A stretch of 64,000 bases of DNA. Origin: Enterococcus sp. 9D6_DIV0238. GTDB taxonomy: Bacteria > Bacillota > Bacilli > Lactobacillales > Enterococcaceae. The position numbers and the translations under genes are program-made. The stretch spans positions 647,501 through 711,500 of the forward strand of contig NZ_CP147246.1 of NCBI RefSeq assembly GCF_002174455.2, given 5' to 3'. Every line of letters starts with the position of its first letter. Within the stretch, counting starts at the first letter, position 1. The notes below the pieces were generated by a model. That model did no database searches and had not been told where the DNA came from. It was given only the letters and a program-made list of their open reading frames with translations. Positions 22,139-30,482 of this stretch are shown piece by piece.

Positions 22139-25100
22139 TTATTCATTTGATTTCAACGCTTCGATCATATTCACTTTCTTGAGTTTTCTATGCATGAAGA
22201 CCATTACTAACAACGTGAAGAACATCGTGATCACAGCTGAATAAAAATAACTGATCCAATGAATCGTTGGCGAGAACATCAGCATATCTACTTCAACCGT
22301 TGTTAAAACATAGCCATGAACGACTTTTCCGAAGAAGCAGCCGATCACGATACCGATCAATGTCAAAATGATATTTTCACGGTAAACATACATCGTTACT
22401 TCATTATCATAAAAACCTAGCACCTTGATCGTCGATAATTCTCTGATCCGCTCTGAAATATTGATATTCGTTAAATTGTATAAAACGATAAATGCCAGTA
22501 TCCCGGAAACGGTGATCAAGACCCAGACGACGATGTTCAAGCTGTGGATCGTATCATCTAGTGCATCACTAGAAACAGAAAGGAACGAAACATTCAATAC
22601 CTTTTTGTTTTCCATCAATGTTTTTCCGACAGAGGCCTCCGTTTTTTCGTCCAGCTTTTTGTCAAAAAGGAGAAACTCTGTATTATATTGAGGAGCCTTT
22701 TTGAAAATTTTCTCATAATATTCCGGTGTAATATAGGCAAAGTGCCCAGTATAATTTTCGGCAATAGCAGCAATTTTCAATTGAAACTCCTGATTGTCAT
22801 TATTTTTCAGAACGAGTGTATCGCCAACTTTATAGTTGAAAAGATTTGCAAGTTTCTCATTGATGATCACGCCTGCGTTCGTTAGCTGATATTTTTCCCC
22901 TGTCTGTCGTTTGTTGAATAAAATAAATTGATCGATAGTTGCCGGATTTTTAGGTACATATACAGAGACATCTTGTTTCGCATTTGTTTTCTTTGTGGTT
23001 TTTAGCGTTTCCACATGTAATGGCATTGTTTCTTTCAAATTCTCTGTCTTTTCAATTGAACGTTGATATTCCTTCGATTCATTTGCTGTTGCGTCCTCCT
23101 TGAAGGTCACCACTGCTTGATAATGCCAAATTTTATTAAATTGGACATTTACGATATCAGAAATAGAATCTTTCAAGCCAAATCCTGTGATGATCAAAGC
23201 CATACAGCCTGCGATCCCTAAAACAGTCATCAGCATTCTTTGTTTGTAACGGAACAAATTACGAGCCGTTACTTTTTGAATAAAGCTCAGACGGTTCCAA
23301 ATCGGTTTTAAGCGTTCCAGAAAAATTCTTTGTCCTGCTTTTGGTGCTTTGGGACGTAGTAATGTCGCTGATGTACTAAACAAATCGATACGCAACACAA
23401 CCATCGCAGCTCCAGCTGTACATAAAACAGCAACCAATACTCCTATCAAGCTGTAACTGAAATACCACGGTGTGATAAAATCAGGAATGTTATACAGTTG
23501 ACCATACGCATCAAAAATGATCGTCGGGAATAAATAGTATCCTACAACCAAACCTAAAATAGCGCCGCATAAACTAGCTATGGATGCATAAACTAGAAAT
23601 TTAAAGGCTATTTCACCATTTCGATAGCCTAATGCTTTCATACTGCCGATTTCCATTCGTTTTTCTTCAACCATTCGTGTCATAGTCGTCAAACTAACTA
23701 AAGCCGCAATCAAGAAAAAAAAGATCGGGAAAACAGTCGACAACGAAGAGATTCGGTCAGCATTGTCTTTATATTCAGAATAACCAGGATTATCCGCTCT
23801 TGTAAAATAATAATAGTCAGCAGCCTTCAATTCATTTAGTTCTTTTTGCTTCTCTGCCAATTCTTTTTTAGCATCCGCTAATCTAGGTAAGGTTTCCTTT
23901 TTCTTCTTCTCTAATTCAGCGGCACCTTCTTCATACGCCTTTTGTCCGTCATCAAGCTTAGCCTGCGCTTCGTCCAGCTGAGCTTGCCCTTCAACTTTGG
24001 CTTGTTCTAGTTGCGCACGTCCAGCTGCTAATTGTTCTTTTCCAGCCGAAAGCTCAGCTTGAGCCTGAGCCAATTGAGCTTCTCCTGCAGCTATCTGCTG
24101 TTGCCCGTCAGTGTATTGAGCAATTCCTTGGTTGATTGTAGCAATCGTTTGATCCAACGTCTGCAAGCCTTGGGATACTTGTCCTTGTTGTGCAGTCAAC
24201 TCAGCTGAAGAACTATTGATCGCGCCCATTACACCTGCAATATTTTCTCTAACAGGTTGAGCGATCAATTGACCAACGGCAGCTGAAATTCCAGCTGGTG
24301 ATCCTAATGCAGCAACAGCTCCTTGTAATTGCGGTGCTGCCTCTGCCACGCTTTGTGCTAATGCTTCATCCGGCACTCTATCCAATAAAGCAACAGAAGA
24401 ACCCAAGCTTTGATAGCCATTCGCTAATTGATTCAGCGATTCGCTAGTCGCAGCAAGCTCACTGCGCTGCTGCTGCAAACTCGGCAAAGTATTTTGTCCT
24501 TCTATGACCTTAGCTTGTGCTTGCGCTAATTCATTTTTCTTAGTCTCTAATAGGCTGCTTTGATTCGCAAGTTCATTTTCACCATTTGTGATCGCTGCTT
24601 GATTTGCTGCTAACTCATTTTCTGCAGCTGAGATTTTCTGTACATAAGATTCTCTAGCCACAGCCAAATCATTTTTCCCTACTTCAAGATCCTGTTTACT
24701 TGCCTGCAATTGCTCTTCAGCATTTTGCAAGGCTTTTTCCCCATCAGTAATTTCTTTTTGTGCTTTTTCAAGGGATTTTTTTGATTCTGTACGAATTTCT
24801 TCCACTCGCTGCTCAGGTCTGTCTTTCATGACTTTCTCTACAGCTTCGACTAATTGATCTCTTTGCTCTTCATATTCAGTTGAGTAGCTGTCTTTATCTG
24901 CTAATCCTTGAAAAGAAACGAGCAATTCCGTATATGTCGCTAGATCCATATCCTCTTTTGGTACTACAGCAAAAAAATCTAAAGAACCTTTACCAACTGT
25001 TGTATTTCCTCTTGAAGTATTTTCAATATATTCTGGTGAACGGACAAAGCCAACCACTTTAAATTGATTTTTCTTTAAGGCATTGTCTTGATTATCTTCT

Positions 25101-25564
25101 TTTGAAAGAGTAAGTGTATCACCGATTTTATAGCGGCCGTATAGACTAGCTAACTCATCTAAAGCGACCTCACCGCTTTTCTTCGGCATGCGGCCAGTCA
25201 CCACAGCATATTCTGAAAGCTTTTGCTCACTAGTCAAATCGTAACTAATAAATTTGACTGCACTATTTTTCTCTGTGATGACGATATCTTTTGTATATCT
25301 CGGAAGAATTTCTTCAATATTTTTATCCTTTTGGATTTGCTTGATATCTTGATCGACCAAACCTAAAGTCGAAACGATACGGGCATCCGGTAATTTTTGT
25401 TTTTGATAGTAATTTGATGCTGTTCTAGTCATGTCAGGACCGGTAGCTTTTAGCCCGACAAATACCATCACACCTAGAAAGATGATGCCCATGATCGAGA
25501 TAAAGCGTGTTTTTGATTGCCTGATTTCCCGAAAACTTGTTTTAAGTAGCGCTGTCTTTTTCAC
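22139..25564 (-). CDS. Large FtsX-family ABC transporter permease with central coiled coil
   Basis: About 1,140 residues, partner of the upstream ATPase. TM1 lies near residues 25-43. A MacB-like extracytoplasmic domain follows, then a long Gln/Ala/Glu-rich helical region (about 270-610) with repeated AQAELSAGKEQLAAGRAQL-like heptads. The first FtsX domain (three TMs) is around 640-760, and a second FtsX unit lies at the C terminus (~1010-1135). This is the architecture of Firmicute proteins resembling YhgE/PilC-like coiled-coil permeases; the family often exports or extracts lipids or peptides, but the substrate here is unknown. The start is taken as GTG 25564 with TAGGTGG before it; a GTG three codons earlier overlaps that site. 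It follows the ATPase gene directly. Confidence 0.85.
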   Translation of the reverse strand: MKKTALLKTSFREIRQSKTRFISIMGIIFLGVMVFVGLKATGPDMTRTASNYYQKQKLPDARIVSTLGLVDQDIKQIQKDKNIEEILPRYTKDIVITEKNSAVKFISYDLTSEQKLSEYAVVTGRMPKKSGEVALDELASLYGRYKIGDTLTLSKEDNQDNALKKNQFKVVGFVRSPEYIENTSRGNTTVGKGSLDFFAVVPKEDMDLATYTELLVSFQGLADKDSYSTEYEEQRDQLVEAVEKVMKDRPEQRVEEIRTESKKSLEKAQKEITDGEKALQNAEEQLQASKQDLEVGKNDLAVARESYVQKISAAENELAANQAAITNGENELANQSSLLETKKNELAQAQAKVIEGQNTLPSLQQQRSELAATSESLNQLANGYQSLGSSVALLDRVPDEALAQSVAEAAPQLQGAVAALGSPAGISAAVGQLIAQPVRENIAGVMGAINSSSAELTAQQGQVSQGLQTLDQTIATINQGIAQYTDGQQQIAAGEAQLAQAQAELSAGKEQLAAGRAQLEQAKVEGQAQLDEAQAKLDDGQKAYEEGAAELEKKKKETLPRLADAKKELAEKQKELNELKAADYYYFTRADNPGYSEYKDNADRISSLSTVFPIFFFLIAALVSLTTMTRMVEEKRMEIGSMKALGYRNGEIAFKFLVYASIASLCGAILGLVVGYYLFPTIIFDAYGQLYNIPDFITPWYFSYSLIGVLVAVLCTAGAAMVVLRIDLFSTSATLLRPKAPKAGQRIFLERLKPIWNRLSFIQKVTARNLFRYKQRMLMTVLGIAGCMALIITGFGLKDSISDIVNVQFNKIWHYQAVVTFKEDATANESKEYQRSIEKTENLKETMPLHVETLKTTKKTNAKQDVSVYVPKNPATIDQFILFNKRQTGEKYQLTNAGVIINEKLANLFNYKVGDTLVLKNNDNQEFQLKIAAIAENYTGHFAYITPEYYEKIFKKAPQYNTEFLLFDKKLDEKTEASVGKTLMENKKVLNVSFLSVSSDALDDTIHSLNIVVWVLITVSGILAFIVLYNLTNINISERIRELSTIKVLGFYDNEVTMYVYRENIILTLIGIVIGCFFGKVVHGYVLTTVEVDMLMFSPTIHWISYFYSAVITMFFTLLVMVFMHRKLKKVNMIEALKSNE

Positions 25565-25573
25565 TGCGTCCAC

Positions 25574-26275
25574 CTACCATTCTATCTCTGAAACAGGTTT
25601 AGGTTCATCATTGATCGTCATACTGCGGACTTTAGCATCGTTGATCCGAATGACCCGATCAGCCATTGGTGCGATCGCTGAGTTATGGGTAATAATGATC
25701 ACTGTCGTCCCAGTGTTTCTAGCCGTTTCCTGTAAAATAGTCAAGATTTGTTTTCCTGTTTCATAATCCAATGCACCCGTCGGTTCGTCACACAATAATA
25801 ATTTAGGACGCTTGGCGATCGCTCTGGCAATCGTTACTCTTTGTTGCTCGCCACCTGATAATTGTGCGGGAAAATTATCCAATCGTTTGCCTAGGCCAAC
25901 TGATTTTAATACCTCTTCAGGATCAAGAGCATCAGACACGATCTGTGAAGCCAATTCCACATTTTCTTTCGTTGTTAAGTTAGGGACTAAATTATAAAAT
26001 TGGAAAACAAATCCCACATCATTACGACGATAGGTCGTTAATTGTTTTTCGTTATATTTAGCGATATCTGTCCCATCAATGATGATTTGACCTTCATCAC
26101 AAGAGTCCATACCGCCTAGAATATTTAGTACAGTAGATTTCCCTGCTCCACTGGGACCTAAAATCACTGCAACCTCACCTTTTTCTACTGAAAAATTGAT
26201 GCCGTCGTTTGCAGCGATCGTCGTATCTCCCATATGATATCGTTTATATTCATCTATTACATCAATATATGCCAT
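25574..26275 (-). CDS. ABC transporter ATP-binding protein (MacB/LolD type)
   Basis: A 233-residue ATPase: Walker A GPSGAGKST, Q-loop FQFYNLVPNLT, signature LSGGEQQR, Walker B LLLCDEPTGALD, H-loop ITHN. The QFYNLVP and GALD variants are typical of LolD/MacB-like ATPases that drive FtsX-fold permeases. ATG at 26275 follows GAGAGGGG; the longer in-frame sequence to 26341 lacks a start with ribosome site. The stop codon is 9 nt from the permease start, so they form one operon. Confidence 0.93.
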   Translation of the reverse strand: MAYIDVIDEYKRYHMGDTTIAANDGINFSVEKGEVAVILGPSGAGKSTVLNILGGMDSCDEGQIIIDGTDIAKYNEKQLTTYRRNDVGFVFQFYNLVPNLTTKENVELASQIVSDALDPEEVLKSVGLGKRLDNFPAQLSGGEQQRVTIARAIAKRPKLLLCDEPTGALDYETGKQILTILQETARNTGTTVIIITHNSAIAPMADRVIRINDAKVRSMTINDEPKPVSEIEW

Positions 26276-26349
26276 TTTATTCAAATCCCCTCTCAAAGAA
26301 ATTTTATCATAAGTAGTCAAACAAGTCCTCTGACAGCTCAAATCTCTTT

Positions 26350-26377
26350 TTGATTTTTTCTTTTTTTTCCGTATAAT
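26350..26377 (+). promoter_or_regulatory. Promoter of the nuclease gene
   Basis: TTGATT (26350-26355) and TATAAT (26372-26377) with 16-nt, T-rich spacing, about 85 nt upstream of the nuclease ATG. Confidence 0.6.
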
Positions 26378-26462
26378 AAGGAAATGGAATCAGATTGACA
26401 TCGTTCGTATCGAATTGATTTTTCTATCGTTTCCACTTACAGTTATTTGTTAGGAGAAAAAG

Positions 26463-27131
26463 ATGGCAAGAAAAAAACAAAAACCCCCATTTAGCCCTGC
26501 TGTTGTGCTTGTGGCGGTTTTAATCATTTTAGTTTTAGGCGTATTTGGTGTTCAAGTTCCTGATTCTATTCAGGAAATCTTCGGTATCCATACACAACAG
26601 GAAACAAAACCAAGTGCCCCTAGCTCTTCGACCTCAACGAATCCAGGACCAAAAGAATTAGGCCCAGCAACCTTTTCAGCGTCTGAAATGGCTGACAGCA
26701 AAAAAGGCTGGATCGATTACCATAAACTTGATTCGTTAGGACGCGCTACCGGGGCAGATGCTTTACTAAAACCGGCAATGGTCAACACAGGAACAGCAGC
26801 AAATAAAGACGTTCGACCGCCCGGCTTTATTTCCGGCTTAGACCCTTATAATCATTCTAGAGGTCATTTGATCGGTCGCCAAATGGGCGGTTCAGGGGAT
26901 GATGCCCGAAATTTAACGACACTGTATCAGACTCCGGTGAATACTCCTTTTATGACAAAGTATGAAAATCAGATCCGTCAAGCACTGGATAAAGGTGAGA
27001 CTGTCCGCTATCGCGTCACCCCTATTTATGAGGGAACAGAGTTATTATGTAAAGAGATCGAACTTGAAGCAAAAGGGCTAAACAAAAACACGACTATTGA
27101 TTTTCGCGTATCGATTTTGAATGAAAAATGA
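26463..27131 (+). CDS. Membrane-anchored DNA/RNA non-specific endonuclease (EndA-like)
   Basis: A 222-residue protein: basic N terminus (ARKKQK), one hydrophobic helix (about 12-30), a Ser/Thr/Pro-rich linker (45-65) and a bba-metal nuclease domain. The catalytic motif is SRGHLIGRQMGG (H135), followed by DDARNLTTLYQTPVNT, whose Asn residues bind the metal. In relatives the motif is usually DRGH; Ser here replaces the first Asp, a variant found in several Firmicute members. Role: extracellular DNA degradation, or DNA entry as for pneumococcal EndA (family knowledge). It is followed 19 nt later by a SUKH-like gene, raising a toxin-immunity reading. ATG follows TAGGAGAAA. Confidence 0.85.
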   Translation: MARKKQKPPFSPAVVLVAVLIILVLGVFGVQVPDSIQEIFGIHTQQETKPSAPSSSTSTNPGPKELGPATFSASEMADSKKGWIDYHKLDSLGRATGADALLKPAMVNTGTAANKDVRPPGFISGLDPYNHSRGHLIGRQMGGSGDDARNLTTLYQTPVNTPFMTKYENQIRQALDKGETVRYRVTPIYEGTELLCKEIELEAKGLNKNTTIDFRVSILNEK

Positions 27132-27150
27132 GTTATCTAGGAGGTACCCA

Positions 27151-27537
27151 ATGGATTTTCGTCTAATAAATGAACAGCTTATCGAACGAAACCCTCATGG
27201 ATTTTTGACCGCTGTCTTGGCGACTGAACAAGAAGAAGATGCTTCTATTATCTTCAGCGGTGATCTAGAAGAACAGTTTGAACAGGCAGTTGCGTTTTTA
27301 AGCTCAGCAGAAACCTTGACTCTCGATGATCTAAAAGAATGGCAGGTAAATGAATTCCTTGTCGTTGCCCAAACGATCGACGGGGATTATATCGCAGGAA
27401 CAAAAGATCAAACGTTTGTCATCCCTGTTTCATTATACAAATCTGATATCGAATCATTTGATTTGTTTCTGTCCGATTTTTTCATCGACTATTCTACTCA
27501 GAAGATTCATTCTTCTATATTGCCGACGTATCGTTGA
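27151..27537 (+). CDS. SMI1/KNR4 (SUKH)-like protein
   Basis: A 128-residue soluble acidic protein; ATG at 27151 with AGGAGGTACCCA. The C-terminal half, with DGDYIAGTKD followed by VIPVSLYKSDIESF and FFIDY, has the strand-helix pattern of SUKH superfamily proteins. Their established roles include binding and neutralising nuclease toxins. The N-terminal helix is present but short. It is transcribed with the upstream nuclease (19-nt gap) and shares its terminator. Whether it is an immunity protein or a conserved housekeeping relative is not decidable here; the domain call itself is by pattern, moderate certainty. Confidence 0.55.
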   Translation: MDFRLINEQLIERNPHGFLTAVLATEQEEDASIIFSGDLEEQFEQAVAFLSSAETLTLDDLKEWQVNEFLVVAQTIDGDYIAGTKDQTFVIPVSLYKSDIESFDLFLSDFFIDYSTQKIHSSILPTYR

Positions 27538-27554
27538 AAAAAAGACAAACGTGT

Positions 27555-27704
27555 TTATTTAGAATTAGAAACCGAGATAAAACTGTTATCCAGTTTTATC
27601 TCGGTTTCTTGTTTTCCTTTCCCTACGATCGGTGAAGTTCTCACTATTAATGAAATCAAAAACATTAATAGCAAAATTGAAGTACAGTTGATCACCTTTT
27701 TCAA
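27555..27704 (-). CDS. Possible small hydrophobic peptide (49 aa, TTG start)
   Basis: A short frame on the minus strand begins TTG (27704) 11 nt after a perfect GGAGGTGA. It encodes MKKVINCTSILLLMFLISLI followed by a charged tail: a basic start, one hydrophobic helix of about 15 residues and a polar end. A TATAAT lies about 55 nt upstream with no clear -35. The 3' end overlaps the neighbouring bidirectional terminator, which argues against a real gene. It could be a small membrane peptide or chance. Confidence 0.22.
   Translation of the reverse strand: MKKVINCTSILLLMFLISLIVRTSPIVGKGKQETEIKLDNSFISVSNSK
27569..27608. terminator. Terminator after the nuclease/SUKH operon
   Basis: Sixteen-bp stem AAACCGAGATAAAACT / AGTTTTATCTCGGTTT with an 8-nt loop, followed by TCTTGTTTTCC on the plus strand. 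Confidence 0.82.
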
Positions 27705-27882
27705 GTTTATCGTCACCTCCTCACTTTTTTATTTTAACAGCAAAAAAACTAGGTTAATTATAAAAATAGGGGATGCTGAAGGACGAAATTTGATGAAACT
27801 TTGTGAAAAAATCAATAGAAATTTATATATTATAAAAAAACAAAAGTTATCTTATTAGAGAACAGAACTCCTTGTATAACGC

Positions 27883-27936
27883 AAAAAAAGAGTGAAGCAA
27901 AAACTAAAAATCAGTTTTGCATCACTCTCTTTTTTC
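27883..27936 (-). terminator. Terminator of nagA
   Basis: Long stem GAGAGTGATGCAAAACT / AGTTTTTGCTTCACTC, with AAAAAA before and TTTTTTT after it on the minus strand, just past the nagA stop codon. Between it and 27720 the sequence is AT-rich with nothing else assignable. Confidence 0.88.
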
Positions 27937-27944
27937 ACAAAGTG

Positions 27945-29093
27945 TTACTTACGGTATCTTTCGACTCCATCTAAATAGGTCGCTGCTAGTTCCATCGTTG
28001 GTTCTAACACGATAAAGTCTGCATCTCGTCCTTTTGCAATCATTCCGCATTGATCATCGATCTTACAGCTGACTGCCGGCACTAATGTTGCCATCATGAT
28101 TGCTTGTTCTGGTGTAGCAATTTCCCAGTTCACAACATTCTTGATTGCTTCTTTCAGCTTCAAGATACTTCCAGCTAAATTACCAGTTTCTAAACGGGCA
28201 GTTCCATCTTTAACTACAACTGGAAATTCACCTAAGTTATAATTACCGTCAGGCATACCACCAGCCATCATACAGTCTGTAATCAAAGCAACGTGATCAT
28301 GCCCTGCTTTTTCCATCAAGATATCTGCTGCATTTGGATGTACATGATGCCCATCACAAATCAATTCAGAAAATACATGATTTAAGGACATCAACGCACC
28401 AACCATACCTGGTTCACGATGATTTAAGCCTCTCATCCCATTATACGCATGAACAAAAACACTAGCTCCAGCTTCAACAGCCTCTGTTGCTTGTTCCAGC
28501 GTCGCATCGCTGTGTCCTAAAGCAACAACAACGCCTTCATCTGTCACAGCTTTGACGAATTCCTTTACTCCCTTACGCTCAGGAGCAAGAGCGATCTTCT
28601 TGATCAATCCGCCGGAAGCTTCTTGCCATTCGTTGAAGGTATCTAAATCAGGATCACCAAAATAGCTAGGATTTTGCGCTCCTTTATGTTCTTCTGTAAA
28701 GAAAGGTCCTTCAAAATAGATTCCTTGTACTTTCGCACCAGGAACATCTTGATACACTTCTCCGATCGTTTGGGCTACATCTTTCAAGCGTTCTTTACTT
28801 GATGTCAGTGTTGTTGGTAAAAATGATGTTACGCCGCAAGACAATAAGCCTTCTGACATTACTTTCAAGCCTTCTGCATCATTGTCCATGACATCATGAT
28901 TCATATACCCGTGAATATGTGTATCGACCAATCCGGGAGCGATCCATTTGCCTTCTTCTTTGATCACTTTTGCATCTGATTCTGGGACTTCCTTATAATA
29001 ATCTCCAAAAATACCATCGGTAATTTCTAAATAGCCAGGTCCTTTTACATCGCTTTTCAAAAAGAACTTTTCAGCAAAGATAAACGTTCTCAT
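27945..29093 (-). CDS. nagA: N-acetylglucosamine-6-phosphate deacetylase
   Basis: A 382-residue amidohydrolase: GlcNAc-6-phosphate + H2O gives glucosamine-6-phosphate + acetate, feeding amino-sugar catabolism and wall recycling. The metal-site start DTHIHG, the catalytic/metal E in YFEGPFF, GHSDAT and the H pair in HAYNGM are all present. The catalytic D is in LITDCMMAGG. The N-terminal beta segment and the C-terminal GRDADFIVL strand are complete. The ATG at 29093 is chosen because GAAGGATG overlaps the alternative two codons upstream. It is monocistronic; no cre-like site was evident in the 100 nt upstream. Confidence 0.95.
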   Translation of the reverse strand: MRTFIFAEKFFLKSDVKGPGYLEITDGIFGDYYKEVPESDAKVIKEEGKWIAPGLVDTHIHGYMNHDVMDNDAEGLKVMSEGLLSCGVTSFLPTTLTSSKERLKDVAQTIGEVYQDVPGAKVQGIYFEGPFFTEEHKGAQNPSYFGDPDLDTFNEWQEASGGLIKKIALAPERKGVKEFVKAVTDEGVVVALGHSDATLEQATEAVEAGASVFVHAYNGMRGLNHREPGMVGALMSLNHVFSELICDGHHVHPNAADILMEKAGHDHVALITDCMMAGGMPDGNYNLGEFPVVVKDGTARLETGNLAGSILKLKEAIKNVVNWEIATPEQAIMMATLVPAVSCKIDDQCGMIAKGRDADFIVLEPTMELAATYLDGVERYRK

Positions 29094-29197
29094 CTTCATC
29101 CTTCTTTCTCATTTTTTTCTACTTTAAACGTACTCTTAAAATCAGTATAAGTCAAGAATGGTGTAGACCTTTTATAAAAAAACTTACGCTGTCTTCG

Positions 29198-30025
29198 TTA
29201 GATTTTAATTGTTTCGATGTGTCGGATTTGTTCAGATAGTGCCTCGTATTCTTTCGCTTTATCAATGATTCCTTTAGCCAGCATCAATTGACTCTTCAAT
29301 TGAAATAGCTCACTTAAATAGTAATAGCTATTTCTATAGCGAGACCAGACGATTCCTTGATCGATATATATTTGAGCATCATCCAACCGTCCCTGATCCT
29401 TTAAGAATTTTGCGTAATTATAGAATATTTTTGTCAGTTCAGCATTTACCCGTTCATTTGGCAATTTATGAAAATAGTGAATGCTAAGCTTTAAATATTT
29501 TTCAGCTTCATTTATTTTACCAATACTGCCATAAGTACTGCCGATACAGCTGATCACCTGAATTTCAAAATCTGATAGATTGTCTTTATTTGATTGGTAC
29601 GTATACGATAGCCCTTTTTTTAGATCGAATATCGCCTGTTCATAATTATTGTGGAGATAAAATTTACAACTACCTAAATAATAATAATAGCGCTGCCAAT
29701 CTGTATCTAAATGAAGACGATCTTCGATTTTTGTCGCCTCCATGTAATCCATGATTTTACTGTATTCTTTATGACGAAAATAATCAGCGATTTTTTCAAA
29801 CATTTGAGTCAGCAGCCGAACATCATCTGATTTAAACTGCATAATTTGATCGATCGTCACACCTAAGCGTTGACAAAGTTGCTGCATAACAACAACATTA
29901 GGCAATTCTTCGTTATTTTCGATTCTGCTTAATACGCTCTGTGAGCAAATATCTTCTGACAACATCTTTTGTGTTAATTTTCGATTCTTACGAATTTCTT
30001 TAATAACTGCTCCAAAAGAGTCCAT
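29198..30025 (-). CDS. XRE/TPR transcriptional regulator (RRNPP-type, Rgg/PlcR-like)
   Basis: A 275-residue regulator: XRE helix-turn-helix at about residues 6-60 (KEIRKNRKLTQKMLSEDICS then SVLSRIENNEELP), followed by ~210 residues of paired helices resembling TPRs. The Tyr/Asn-rich repeats include FYNYAKFLKDQGRLDDA. Such proteins in Firmicutes usually bind short peptide pheromones (PlcR, Rgg, NprR; established for the superfamily). I found no obvious pheromone precursor nearby. ATG follows GGAGTGAAGAA. It is divergent from the DUF2187 gene, with a palindrome between them. Confidence 0.78.
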   Translation of the reverse strand: MDSFGAVIKEIRKNRKLTQKMLSEDICSQSVLSRIENNEELPNVVVMQQLCQRLGVTIDQIMQFKSDDVRLLTQMFEKIADYFRHKEYSKIMDYMEATKIEDRLHLDTDWQRYYYYLGSCKFYLHNNYEQAIFDLKKGLSYTYQSNKDNLSDFEIQVISCIGSTYGSIGKINEAEKYLKLSIHYFHKLPNERVNAELTKIFYNYAKFLKDQGRLDDAQIYIDQGIVWSRYRNSYYYLSELFQLKSQLMLAKGIIDKAKEYEALSEQIRHIETIKI

Positions 30026-30098
30026 TTCTTCACTCCTATGCCTATTTTAATTATCATAAACAATTAAAAATGCATCGTTTGATAAAAAAAAGAAAAAT

Positions 30099-30112
30099 AT
30101 GCGAATTCGCAT
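30099..30112. promoter_or_regulatory. Perfect 14-bp palindrome in the divergent intergenic region
   Basis: ATGCGAATTCGCAT is a perfect palindrome located 74 nt upstream of the XRE regulator start and 107 nt upstream of the DUF2187 gene, in otherwise AT-rich sequence. It could be the regulator's operator; this is inference from position only. Confidence 0.35.
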
Positions 30113-30218
30113 TATGTATTTATTGTACTTTATTGCATAATATACTGCAAGAACATTACCTAACGCTAGACCAAGACGATTTAAAAATTTTACTTTGTAA
30201 ATTAAGGAGTGTTTACTC

Positions 30219-30395
30219 ATGGAGCAGGAGAAACGAATTAGCTTTAGCTGGGAAAAAAATAGTTATCTGGGCTATGTCGAAAAAGAATATGAAAATGCAT
30301 ATCTTGTTGTTGTTTCAGATCCAAGTCCAGACATGGAAGAAAAATATACAAATCGAATGGTAATTAGTAAGAAAGATTGCCGTAGTACAGACTGA
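30219..30395 (+). CDS. DUF2187 family small protein
   Basis: Fifty-eight residues from ATG 30219, with AAGGAG nine nt upstream. The sequence ISFSWEKNSYLGYVEKEYEN followed by AYLVVVSDPSPDMEEKY and NRMVISKKDC matches the small KOW/SH3-like DUF2187 proteins of lactic acid bacteria. These have a beta-rich core and a typical (N/G)RMVISKK end. Function is unknown; proteins of this fold often bind RNA or ribosomes (weak inference). It is monocistronic, divergent from the XRE regulator, and closed by a strong terminator. Confidence 0.72.
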   Translation: MEQEKRISFSWEKNSYLGYVEKEYENAYLVVVSDPSPDMEEKYTNRMVISKKDCRSTD

Positions 30396-30423
30396 TTTTA
30401 TTCTGGTTGCGATAGTCTTAATT

Positions 30424-30467
30424 AAAAAGCGGTTCAAAACGAAACAAAGTTTTGAACCGCTTTTTTT
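30424..30467. terminator. Bidirectional terminator between DUF2187 gene and aminotransferase
   Basis: Perfect 17-bp stem AAAAAGCGGTTCAAAAC / GTTTTGAACCGCTTTTT with an 8-nt loop and T runs on both strands. Confidence 0.93.
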
Positions 30468-30482
30468 GTTGAAAGAATTACC

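Noticed and set aside
27611..27883. Gene-sized ORF between SUKH and nagA
   Set aside because: Only the 49-aa minus-strand frame is open with a ribosome site; the rest is AT-rich with stops in all frames.
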